A DNA stretch of 6,900 nt from Desulfurococcales archaeon (GTDB taxonomy: Archaea > Thermoproteota > Thermoprotei_A > Sulfolobales > AG1): NCBI GenBank assembly GCA_026990885.1, contig JALXCO010000111.1, positions 1 through 6,900 of the forward strand, given 5' to 3'. This document shows, piece after piece, positions 1-5,008 of this stretch. Positions within the stretch are counted from its first letter, which is position 1. Each line of letters starts with the position of its first letter. The notes beneath the pieces are model-generated. The model did no database searches and was not told the DNA's origin. It was given only the letters and a program-made list of their open reading frames with translations. Position numbers and translations under genes: made by a program.

Positions 1-265
1 CGAAGTATCTCCACTCAGAGCTGGCGCTCTTAATGCTGTCTATCAGAACCTTGGGGAGGCCTAGGATGAACTTAAGTATTGTTTCGTTTGGCTGGCGCAG
101 CTTCTTTACGTGGATAACCTTACCAAATTTCTTTACCCTGCTCTCTGTCCATTGATCGTTTGTTGGCGCTATAAACTCTATATTTACCTTGCCATAGAGG
201 TGCTGGGCTAGAGCCACCGCGTAGCCTGTGTGCCCACCCCCGCTTGCCGATATAGCGATCTTCAT
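1..265 (-). CDS. Alg14-like glycosyltransferase, N-terminal part (cut by window edge)
   Basis: Only the first 88 residues are present; the gene continues beyond base 1. The protein starts MKIAISASGGGHTGYAVAL: a beta strand followed by a glycine-rich SGGGHT loop, the hallmark of the N-terminal Rossmann half of GT-B enzymes of the Alg14/MurG type. The later stretch KKLRQPNETILKFILGLPK (about residues 56-74), a basic/polar run followed by a hydrophobic helix, resembles the membrane-associating part of Alg14. In known systems Alg14 anchors the catalytic Alg13 subunit to the membrane and transfers GlcNAc to a lipid-linked sugar; in archaea such proteins serve N-glycan or surface polysaccharide assembly. 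The ATG at 265 is preceded on its strand by GGTG (270-273) four bases away. It is divergent from the HemQ-like gene. Whether it is Alg14 alone or a longer MurG-like enzyme cannot be decided from the fragment. Confidence 0.65.
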   Translation of the reverse strand, partial: MKIAISASGGGHTGYAVALAQHLYGKVNIEFIAPTNDQWTESRVKKFGKVIHVKKLRQPNETILKFILGLPKVLIDSIKSASSEWRYF

Positions 266-417
266 CCAGCACCACTTACGTGCTATGGTGGTTTCGAAAC
301 ATCTACAGATAACTTTAGTTTTCGAGTTTTATTAAGGTGATTCGTTGTGTTTTCTCCTCTCTGGGCGTGGTTGCCTGTTTGGCTGGCTTGTTTATTTAGT
401 TTTTCGGTACGCTCTAC

Positions 418-425
418 CTTATATC
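418..425 (+). promoter_or_regulatory. TATA-type promoter of the HemQ-like gene
   Basis: CTTATATC lies about 25 bases before the GTG at 451 and about 31 before the ATG at 457. That spacing predicts transcription starting at or next to the start codon, i.e. a leaderless mRNA, and no Shine-Dalgarno-like sequence precedes either codon. The rest of the 185-base divergent gap (266-450) shows A/T-rich patches but nothing I can name. Confidence 0.45.
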
Positions 426-450
426 AATCCTTTGGTTAATATATTTTGGT

Positions 451-1134
451 GTGTCTATGGGTGGCCAGCTATATATCTATATATTTGCCGTGCATTTCTC
501 GCCTGGCTGGTGGGGTTTGGATCGTGATCAGAGATCATCAATCAACAGAAACGTTGATGACTACATAGCCAAGTTTTCCTCTGACGCGGTCGAGGTTAGA
601 TCCTATAGATCTATTTTGGATAACGCTGACATGATATACTGGGTAGTGGCTACCGACCCATCGCTATTCGCCTCCTTCAAGTATAGGGTTTTTGAGGAGT
701 ATAGGGGATATGTATTCCCGGCGTTCTCGTCTCTATCCATATATAGACAGTCACCCTATGTGTCCCAGGATTCAGGGGGTTCACGATCCGAGCATATGTC
801 CATCTACCTCGATATGGAGCCCCTAAGATACCTTGTGGCCTACCCCATGAAGAAGCATCCAGAGTGGTATCTTCTCCCGTATGGTGAGCGCAGAGAGATT
901 ATGGGTGAGCACATAAAGATGGCTAGGGAGCTGAGCGATCCCTCGGTTATCAGATCGTATACGACATATAGTTTCGGGGTTAGCGATCACGAGTTCATGG
1001 TTATATATGAGGTTGCCGACCTGGCTTCATGGATCGATGTGACATGGAAGCTGAGGGAGGCTAGAGCCAGGAAATGGGTTGTTAAGGAGGAGCCTATCCT
1101 TGTTGGTGAATTCATCAAGAGATGGAGGCGTTGA
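451..1134 (+). CDS. Chlorite dismutase/HemQ-family heme-binding protein
   Basis: A 227-residue protein of the chlorite dismutase superfamily, whose members bind heme or coproheme in a dimeric alpha/beta barrel. Visible hallmarks: VRSYRSILDNADMIYWVVA (49-67), matching the family's first half; LRYLVAYPMKKHPEWYLLPY (125-144), equivalent to the YPMxK...WY segment of HemQ with Tyr131 and Lys134/Lys135; EHIKMAR with His154 at the proximal heme-ligand position; and TTYSFGVSDHEF (171-182). By my alignment the distal residue that is Gln in Firmicute HemQ and Arg in true chlorite dismutases is Ser169 here. Chlorite detoxification is therefore unlikely; a heme-related role (coproheme decarboxylase-like, or peroxidase-like) is inference. 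The GTG start keeps two extra residues before an equally good ATG at 457. The length is slightly below the roughly 250 residues of bacterial HemQ. No other heme-synthesis gene is next to it. Family assignment is firm, function open. Confidence 0.85.
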   Translation: MSMGGQLYIYIFAVHFSPGWWGLDRDQRSSINRNVDDYIAKFSSDAVEVRSYRSILDNADMIYWVVATDPSLFASFKYRVFEEYRGYVFPAFSSLSIYRQSPYVSQDSGGSRSEHMSIYLDMEPLRYLVAYPMKKHPEWYLLPYGERREIMGEHIKMARELSDPSVIRSYTTYSFGVSDHEFMVIYEVADLASWIDVTWKLREARARKWVVKEEPILVGEFIKRWRR

Positions 1135-1163
1135 TGCGGTCTATCTATCGGTCTGTTTAAGGG

Positions 1164-1176
1164 TAATATTTTTATC
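1164..1176 (+). promoter_or_regulatory. TATA-type promoter of the 120-residue gene
   Basis: TAATATTTTTATC lies 34-46 bases before the ATG at 1210. The T-run inside it could also end transcription of the HemQ-like gene, which stops 30 bases earlier. The short leader that would follow shows no clear Shine-Dalgarno sequence. Confidence 0.4.
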
Positions 1177-1209
1177 CCGTGTTTCCTTTGAAGCATTAGT
1201 ACTGAGAGC

Positions 1210-1572
1210 ATGTCCTCCAGCAGAACTGTCTACAGGATAAATACCATCGATATAGTGTCGAGGGCTATAAAAATAAGGAACTATATCAACAGCATCTCCA
1301 GGTTTAAAAAGGCCACATGCATTCAGGTGGATGAAGCATTAAAGATCTTTGAGGTGGTCTTTAACGATATCCCCTACTCGACATATTCCGTAACCAAGAG
1401 CAAGAGCTTTGAGGGGACATACATGTTTGTTCAGGAGATCTGGATCAAGTTCCAGAAGGACAGCGATAAAAGACTTTCTAACGTAAGCATTGTTCTGGGC
1501 TTCCCCAGAAGCTGTATGGAGTACATGGAGATCGACTTCGGCGAGGAGAGCCCAAGAATAAAGGTTATCTAG
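1210..1572 (+). CDS. Uncharacterised 120-residue protein
   Basis: I do not recognise this protein. It reads as a real gene: an ATG start, a TATA-like box about 40 bases upstream, codon use like the neighbours (AGG/AGA, ATA) and no competing frame. The first 30 or so residues are basic and helical-looking. A middle part, IQVDEALKIFEVVFNDIPY (38-56), is amphipathic, and the second half alternates polar and hydrophobic residues (MFVQEIWIKF, 72-81; SNVSIVLGF, 90-98), suggesting beta strands in a small alpha/beta fold. It has two cysteines (37 and 102), no CxxC pair, no signal peptide and no membrane segment, so it is probably cytosolic. It follows the HemQ-like gene on the same strand after a 75-base gap but probably has its own promoter, so a shared function is not implied. 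Confidence 0.7.
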   Translation: MSSSRTVYRINTIDIVSRAIKIRNYINSISRFKKATCIQVDEALKIFEVVFNDIPYSTYSVTKSKSFEGTYMFVQEIWIKFQKDSDKRLSNVSIVLGFPRSCMEYMEIDFGEESPRIKVI

Positions 1573-1618
1573 ATCTTTACATACTCAAAACACCTGCACC
1601 ACAAGCTCTGCGTGTAGC

Positions 1619-1632
1619 AATTATTTATTTTC
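1619..1632 (+). terminator. Possible T-rich terminator after the 120-residue gene
   Basis: CAATTATTTATTTTCC-like T-rich sequence on the coding strand about 50 bases after the stop codon. Archaeal transcription commonly ends at T-runs without a hairpin. It is short and broken up by A, so the call is weak. Confidence 0.25.
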
Positions 1633-1722
1633 CACGTAGCTATATATGGTCTGCTAGGCGATATGCTGGGCTTGCCTCCATCTGCGCATAGTATATATTA
1701 TCCCGGTGTAATGCTCTAAATC

Positions 1723-1732
1723 TTTATATATA
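1723..1732 (+). promoter_or_regulatory. TATA-type promoter of the endonuclease IV-like gene
   Basis: TTTATATATA preceded by AAATC (a plausible BRE position) is the best TATA box in the 211-base gap 1573-1783. It predicts transcription starting near 1750-1757 and a leader of about 30 bases carrying the Shine-Dalgarno sequences described for the gene. Apart from this box and the T-rich stretch near 1625, I see nothing in the gap. Confidence 0.5.
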
Positions 1733-1783
1733 CATGTATTATGATAAGATTAAATTCAGGAGCGCCAGAGTAGAGGTCTCTAG

Positions 1784-2632
1784 GTGGTTTACTTGATCAA
1801 GATAGATAAGCTGCATTTCGGTACGGCCGGCATACCTATATCGTCGCCCAAGAAAAACTCGATAGATGGGCTTAAAACCGTTAAGAGTCTAGGGCTAGAC
1901 GGGATGGAGCTTGAGTTCGTTAGAGGCGTTAAGATGGGCTTCTCCATGGCTGACCAGGTGAGGAGCGTGGCCGCGGAGCTGGGTATACTTCTTAGTGTTC
2001 ATGCACCCTACTACATCAACTTCAACTCCTCAGATAGAGAGAAGGTTAAGGCGAGTGCCGAGAGGCTTATCCAGTCGGCAAGGGTTGGCTACCGTGCTGG
2101 AGCGTTCTCTGTTGTTTTCCATGCGGGTTACTATGGTAGTTCTACACCCTATAAGGCGTATAATAGAATTAGGGATGCCTTGAAGGGGGTTGTTAAAACA
2201 ATTGCTGATGAGGGGATCGAGATATGGATCAGGCCTGAAACGATGGGGGGCTTAGCGGAGTTCGGTGATCTTCAGGAGGTCATTAAGCTTTCAGAGGAGC
2301 TTGAGGGTGTTTTGCCAGCGATCGATTTCGCCCATCTCCATGCAAGATCTATAGGCAAGATAAACACTTATCAAGACTTTGCTGGAGTTCTAGAGGTTCT
2401 AGAGGCTCGCCTAGGTAGGGTTGCCCTAGATCAGATGCATATACATGTCTCGGGTATAGAGTACGGTAGTAGAGGGGAGATTAAGCATCTGAATCTCAGG
2501 GAGTCGGATCTAAACTATGAGGCTGTGTTGAAGGCGCTGAAGGACTTCAGGGTTAAGGGGATACTTATATCTGAATCCCCAAACATCGAGGAGGACGCTA
2601 TACTTATGCGCGACACATACATGAGGCTGTGA
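1784..2632 (+). CDS. Endonuclease IV-like (AP endonuclease family 2) TIM-barrel protein
   Basis: A 282-residue protein of the xylose-isomerase-like TIM-barrel superfamily, closest in pattern to endonuclease IV, which cuts DNA at abasic sites using three zinc ions. Family landmarks are LRFGTAGIP-like LHFGTAGIPIS (10-20), SVHAPYYINF (His73), VVFHAGYY (His113), IRPETMGG (Glu152), AIDFAHLHAR (Asp181, His184), MHIHVSG (His219) and LISESPN (Glu264), which line up with the metal ligands of E. coli Nfo. The usual DRH segment is replaced by GEIKHLNLRES: His235 remains but the Asp is missing. Archaeal relatives may differ from Nfo here, so a DNA-repair role is likely but not certain; a sugar isomerase-type enzyme is the alternative. 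Two starts compete: GTG at 1784 with AGAGGT six bases before it, and TTG at 1793 with AGGTGG five bases before it, giving MIKIDKLHFG. I kept the longer one. Stands alone, with its own promoter. Confidence 0.8.
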   Translation: MVYLIKIDKLHFGTAGIPISSPKKNSIDGLKTVKSLGLDGMELEFVRGVKMGFSMADQVRSVAAELGILLSVHAPYYINFNSSDREKVKASAERLIQSARVGYRAGAFSVVFHAGYYGSSTPYKAYNRIRDALKGVVKTIADEGIEIWIRPETMGGLAEFGDLQEVIKLSEELEGVLPAIDFAHLHARSIGKINTYQDFAGVLEVLEARLGRVALDQMHIHVSGIEYGSRGEIKHLNLRESDLNYEAVLKALKDFRVKGILISESPNIEEDAILMRDTYMRL

Positions 2633-2656
2633 GGACGATCAGCGATGCTGGGTGCG

Positions 2657-2661
2657 TTTTT
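2657..2661 (+). terminator. Possible T-run terminator after the endonuclease IV-like gene
   Basis: Five T residues 25 bases after the stop codon, before the palindrome at 2683. Plausible archaeal T-run terminator with no hairpin; weak on its own. Confidence 0.25.
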
Positions 2662-2682
2662 ACCTATAGATCACGGTTCAGG

Positions 2683-2704
2683 ATACCCATGGGTATTTGG
2701 GTAT
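2683..2704. promoter_or_regulatory. 14-bp palindrome plus third half-site (possible operator)
   Basis: ATACCCATGGGTAT (2683-2696) is a perfect inverted repeat, and its right half-site GGGTAT recurs at 2699-2704, eight bases on. The element ends about 12 bases before the TATA-like box at 2717-2725 of the 105-residue gene. A site just upstream of BRE/TATA suggests a dimeric DNA-binding regulator that could act as an activator. The regulator is not identifiable from the window. Confidence 0.4.
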
Positions 2705-2716
2705 AGATGGTGAGCA

Positions 2717-2725
2717 CTTATATAG
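2717..2725 (+). promoter_or_regulatory. TATA-type promoter of the 105-residue gene
   Basis: CTTATATAG about 40 bases before the proposed TTG start at 2765. A transcript starting near 2745-2750 would carry a short leader with GGTG at 2754-2757, seven bases before the start codon. A second A/T patch (TATTATATATGG, from 2744) is too close to the start to serve as the TATA box. Confidence 0.4.
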
Positions 2726-2764
2726 TTATCTCCTGGCTAGAAGTATTATATATGGTGCAGTGGT

Positions 2765-3082
2765 TTGTCTAATGAACCAGTGCTGGAGCTTGAAAAGAGG
2801 TCTAGAGGGGTGGTTATCCATAATAGGGATAGGGTTGATGTGGCTCTTAAGAGGGTGGTTATATACTACCGCTACACAGTGGCGACTAAGAGGGGGATGG
2901 GTATAATACACTCGAGCACATCCTACGCTAGTAAGACGGGTAAGGAGTACTACGATATTAACAGGGAGGTGAAGCCTGGCGAGAGCGTTTTTATAGATTT
3001 CACACCGACAGACTCCATAGTTAAGGTAGAGATCATCGGTGAGGTAGGGGGTAGGCGTTTCGCGGTAAATAAAACAATCTAG
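2765..3082 (+). CDS. Uncharacterised 105-residue, probably beta-rich protein
   Basis: I do not recognise this protein. Its sequence alternates hydrophobic and polar residues through much of its length (VVIHNRDRVDVALKRVVIYY, 16-35; ESVFIDF, 73-79; IVKVEIIGEVGGRRFAV, 84-100), the pattern of a small beta-sandwich, with a GEVGGRRF turn near the end. It is basic, has no cysteine, signal peptide or membrane helix. The TTG start at 2765 gives MSNEPVLELEK and is supported by GGTG seven bases upstream; a GTG five codons later would shorten it slightly. It ends 21 bases before the stop of the convergent thioredoxin-like gene. Its promoter is preceded by the palindrome at 2683-2704, so it may be a regulated single gene. 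An Ig-like accessory domain is a guess from the strand pattern only. Confidence 0.65.
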   Translation: MSNEPVLELEKRSRGVVIHNRDRVDVALKRVVIYYRYTVATKRGMGIIHSSTSYASKTGKEYYDINREVKPGESVFIDFTPTDSIVKVEIIGEVGGRRFAVNKTI

Positions 3083-3083
3083 A

Positions 3084-3117
3084 TTTTTTATTCTGGTCTT
3101 ATACTAGCCGGTTTTTT
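3084..3117 (+). terminator. T-run terminators at the convergent junction
   Basis: Two runs of six T on the plus strand, 3084-3089 and 3112-3117. The first begins two bases after the stop of the 105-residue gene and the second lies inside the 3' end of the convergent gene. They fit hairpin-free archaeal termination of the plus-strand transcript. Confidence 0.4.
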
Positions 3118-3649
3118 GCTTGATGTGCTCCGAGATCCTGTTGCTTATAATTGATCCCACGACATCAGCCTCGATCTCTCCAGTAAATTTGATGTAGCCC
3201 ATCCTGACCAGGTTCTGGTAGTCCTGTATCACATCGCTAACTATCTGCACCTGACCGTCTCTCACCTCTATAATCAGTACCGCGGGGGATGAGGTTACTT
3301 GAAAGTATTCGAAGGTCTTCTTTGCTGACGGATCATTACATCTATCCGTGAACCAGTCACACACAACCTCTACAAATTTAACGTCCTTGAAGCTATGCGA
3401 GTTCTGGGATAGGTACTGAACCCACTTTGGATAGAACCTCTGGCAGTGGGGGCAGTCGTTGTTGTGGAAGTAGTACACATAGTAGCCGTCCTCCTTCGGC
3501 ACGTATGGCTTGCCGGGGTCAGTGTCTATTTTCGTGAACTGGCTCCCTGTCCACACATATATTCCGTGCTCAAGTCTCGCTGGTGAGGGTGTGAGTAAAA
3601 TAAACATAGCTAATATGCTCCCCACGGCTAGAGCGACCAGGATAACCAT
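3104..3649 (-). CDS. Membrane-anchored thioredoxin-like thiol-disulfide protein
   Basis: A 181-residue protein with a hydrophobic N-terminal segment (VILVALAVGSILAMFILL, residues 2-19) that looks like an uncleaved anchor or signal, followed by a thioredoxin fold. The active site is FHNNDCPHCQRFYPKW with Cys66 and Cys69, and the conserved cis-proline is in TSSPAVLI (Pro122). A CPHC site is typical of disulfide-exchange proteins (DsbA/PDI type), so it probably acts on the outer face of the membrane; direction (oxidase or reductase) cannot be read. Two further cysteines, Cys97 and Cys104 in VVCDWFTDRCND, may form a structural or second redox pair. The frame stays open upstream to a TAG without ATG, GTG or TTG, coding for a basic stretch (FLRCRPIPLKQIH); a CTG start there would give a better positive N-terminus. 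It lies 72 bases downstream of the permease gene and has a possible own promoter near 3690. Confidence 0.8.
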   Translation of the reverse strand: MVILVALAVGSILAMFILLTPSPARLEHGIYVWTGSQFTKIDTDPGKPYVPKEDGYYVYYFHNNDCPHCQRFYPKWVQYLSQNSHSFKDVKFVEVVCDWFTDRCNDPSAKKTFEYFQVTSSPAVLIIEVRDGQVQIVSDVIQDYQNLVRMGYIKFTGEIEADVVGSIISNRISEHIKQKTG

Positions 3650-3689
3650 ATGTATCTGTTTGAGGGGTATCGGCCTGCACCTCAGGAAA

Positions 3690-3701
3690 TAATATTTATT
3701 T
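3690..3701 (-). promoter_or_regulatory. Possible promoter of the thioredoxin-like gene, within a 7-bp inverted repeat
   Basis: On the minus strand the sequence reads AAATAAATATTA, a TATA-like element 41-52 bases before the ATG at 3649. It lies between and partly within the arms AATAATA (3688-3694) and TATTATT (3708-3714), a 7-bp inverted repeat with a 13-base spacer. The repeat is pure A/T and could be chance. If the element is a promoter, the gene need not be cotranscribed with the permease. Confidence 0.3.
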
Positions 3702-3721
3702 GGGAACTATTATTCTTCAGC

Positions 3722-4531
3722 TCACGCCCCCCTTCTTTCAGTTAGCTTTATAGCTACCAGTATAAAGATGCTCAAGAGTATAAGAGTGAATGTTGCGGGT
3801 AGAGCCCTAGCTAGCCCGCCTGTCTCGAATAGGTCCCAGATCAGGACGGGTGCCGGCTTAACGTTTATGAATGGTGGATTCACCACATAGTAGGCTATTA
3901 TCGAGATAGATCCGAACTCGCTTACCGCTCTAGCAAATGTAGTTGCATAGGAGTTCAGCGCATCCCTAAACACCCTGGGTACGGCGATAAATATAAACAC
4001 CTTCAGCCTACTCACACCGAACGTGAGTGCCGCGATTTCGGGTTCCGCATCTAGATTGTTGAACGCACCCACAAGGGACCTCAAAGCTATTGGTTGAGAC
4101 ACCACTAGCTGGGCCAGCACCAGTGCATAGATGGTGTATGCGAATCCGTCGAGGCCAAAGATATTGATGTACTGTGCCAGGGGTCCCTGGGAACCTAGAA
4201 ATATGAGGAGAGCTATACCAACCAGCGGGTGGGGCACCGTTGCCGGTAGATCGAGGAGCGCATCCACGAACCTCAGGATTCTAGATCTGTATCTAGATAG
4301 ATAGTATGCTGCAGGAAAACTAAGCATGATCGCTATGGCTGAAGCAATCCCCGACGAGTATATGGTTAGGAGCACTGAGAGCATAACGTCGGTGCTGAAC
4401 GCCTGGCTCAGGTCTCCGTATTCGCCTATGGAGCCCATGTATGCTGTATATATTATAGGCAGTACTGTGACGGATAGTATCAGCACTATCGAAAATACAA
4501 ATATTACGGATGCGTGATCTATCCTGATCAA
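3722..4531 (-). CDS. wtpB: ABC transporter permease, tungstate/molybdate (WtpB/ModB) type
   Basis: Inner-membrane permease with about six helices (first at residues 9-28, last at about 243-261 counted from the TTG start). Family signs are DLPATVPHPLVGIALLIFLG (94-113), close to the IDVPIVIPHSVVGI segment of WtpB; the EAA loop PEIAALTFGVSRLKVFIFIA ending in VP (164-185), which contacts the ATPase; and SEFGSISIIAYY (204-215) followed by PVLIWDLFETGGL, equivalent to the WtpB/ModB stretch after the EAA loop. Oxyanion uptake (tungstate or molybdate, less likely sulfate) is inferred. No binding-protein or ATPase gene is in the window. Start: an ATG at 4627 gives 301 residues but overlaps the upstream finger gene by 44 bases and adds an odd Arg/Ser-rich N-terminus read from its acidic-tail codons. 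The TTG at 4531, after a G-rich stretch, gives 269 residues starting MIRIDHASVIFVF, nearer the family's roughly 250, so I prefer it. Confidence 0.8.
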   Translation of the reverse strand: MIRIDHASVIFVFSIVLILSVTVLPIIYTAYMGSIGEYGDLSQAFSTDVMLSVLLTIYSSGIASAIAIMLSFPAAYYLSRYRSRILRFVDALLDLPATVPHPLVGIALLIFLGSQGPLAQYINIFGLDGFAYTIYALVLAQLVVSQPIALRSLVGAFNNLDAEPEIAALTFGVSRLKVFIFIAVPRVFRDALNSYATTFARAVSEFGSISIIAYYVVNPPFINVKPAPVLIWDLFETGGLARALPATFTLILLSIFILVAIKLTERRGA

Positions 4532-4583
4532 GCCCCCAACCCGAGATAAAGATAGATGTGGCAGATAATTAGCTTCGATATGG

Positions 4584-4889
4584 CTACTCGAATTCCTCCT
4601 GCTCCTCCAGCTCCTCCTCTTCCTCATACCTTATCTTTCTATCCCATCCACCCCTACCCCTCTGATGCTCCCTTAAATGGTACCCAAGATCCTCTACAGT
4701 GAAGAAGTATGTCGCCTTCTTAGGTACAACACCCACCAAGGGTTTATCCGTGCTTGGGCACAGCTCGTTTACGGGTGTGCACAGCGGGCATGAGATCAGT
4801 CCTGTTGATCTGTCATGGCACACGTCTATAGCTCTACCCTCCAGATGTATCGTTTTCCTTACCCATTCAGGAACCCATCTAAGCGCCAT
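4584..4889 (-). CDS. Small C2H2-finger-like protein with acidic tail
   Basis: A 101-residue protein starting MALRWVPEWVRKTI. It contains CPLC (Cys34, Cys37) and then YFFTVEDLGYHLREH (61-75), in which Phe62-x5-Leu68-x2-His71-x3-His75 follows exactly the second half of a classical C2H2 zinc finger; the Cys-to-Phe stretch is longer than usual (24 residues), making it finger-like rather than canonical. Cys24, His25 and Cys44 could bind a further metal or form a disulfide. The last 13 residues are almost all Glu, a tail read from a GAGGAG-type purine tract. I infer a cytosolic zinc protein that binds nucleic acid or a partner; no catalytic motif is seen. The start is well supported: the purine-rich GGAGAGGAG ends directly before the ATG at 4889, and TTTTTATATATAG lies 35-47 bases upstream. 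It precedes the permease gene on the same strand, possibly as one transcript, and diverges from the hydrolase gene. Confidence 0.75.
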   Translation of the reverse strand: MALRWVPEWVRKTIHLEGRAIDVCHDRSTGLISCPLCTPVNELCPSTDKPLVGVVPKKATYFFTVEDLGYHLREHQRGRGGWDRKIRYEEEEELEEQEEFE

Positions 4890-4923
4890 CTCCTCTCCAC
4901 ATATAGATTACTGGTGGTGCTGG

Positions 4924-4936
4924 CTATATATAAAAA
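4924..4936 (-). promoter_or_regulatory. TATA-type promoter of the finger protein (and perhaps the permease)
   Basis: On the minus strand TTTTTATATATAG, one of the strongest TATA boxes in the window, lies 35-47 bases before the ATG at 4889. It predicts a leader of about 15 bases that contains the GGAGAGGAG ribosome-binding sequence. Confidence 0.55.
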
Positions 4937-4970
4937 GCCCCAGGATCCATCGGGTTGAGGCGTTAAATGA

Positions 4971-4978
4971 TTTATCTA
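4971..4978 (+). promoter_or_regulatory. TATA-type promoter of the isochorismatase-family gene
   Basis: TTTATCTA, preceded by AAATGA, lies 31-38 bases before the proposed TTG start at 5009. The predicted transcript start is close to the GGGGGG run (5000-5005), leaving a very short leader. Confidence 0.4.
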
Positions 4979-5008
4979 TTCTGAACACAATCTATTTTAG
5001 GGGGGCGA

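Noticed and set aside
345..527. Open frame for a 60-residue hydrophobic peptide, plus strand
   Set aside because: It overlaps the start of the HemQ-like gene in another frame, begins with TTG without a ribosome-binding site, and its aromatic/Cys-rich content looks like a frame-shifted reading of the promoter region.
987..1211. Open frame on the minus strand opposite the 3' end of the HemQ-like gene
   Set aside because: It lies almost wholly antisense to a well-supported gene and has no promoter or recognisable motif.
451..1572. HemQ-like gene and the 120-residue gene as one heme operon
   Set aside because: A 75-base gap with its own TATA-like box separates them and the second protein shows no heme-related feature.
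1573..1783. Possible tRNA or small RNA gene in the largest gap
   Set aside because: No T-loop GTTCRANNC box or cloverleaf pairing could be made out; the gap is explained by a T-rich end and a TATA box.
2697..2911. Overlapping open frames on both strands around the start of the 105-residue gene
   Set aside because: Trp-rich, low-complexity translations; the third frame has the better codon use, start context and convergent end.
3688..3714. AATAATA/TATTATT inverted repeat as a regulator site
   Set aside because: Pure A/T arms of seven bases in an A/T-rich promoter region are easily due to chance, so it was noted only with the promoter.
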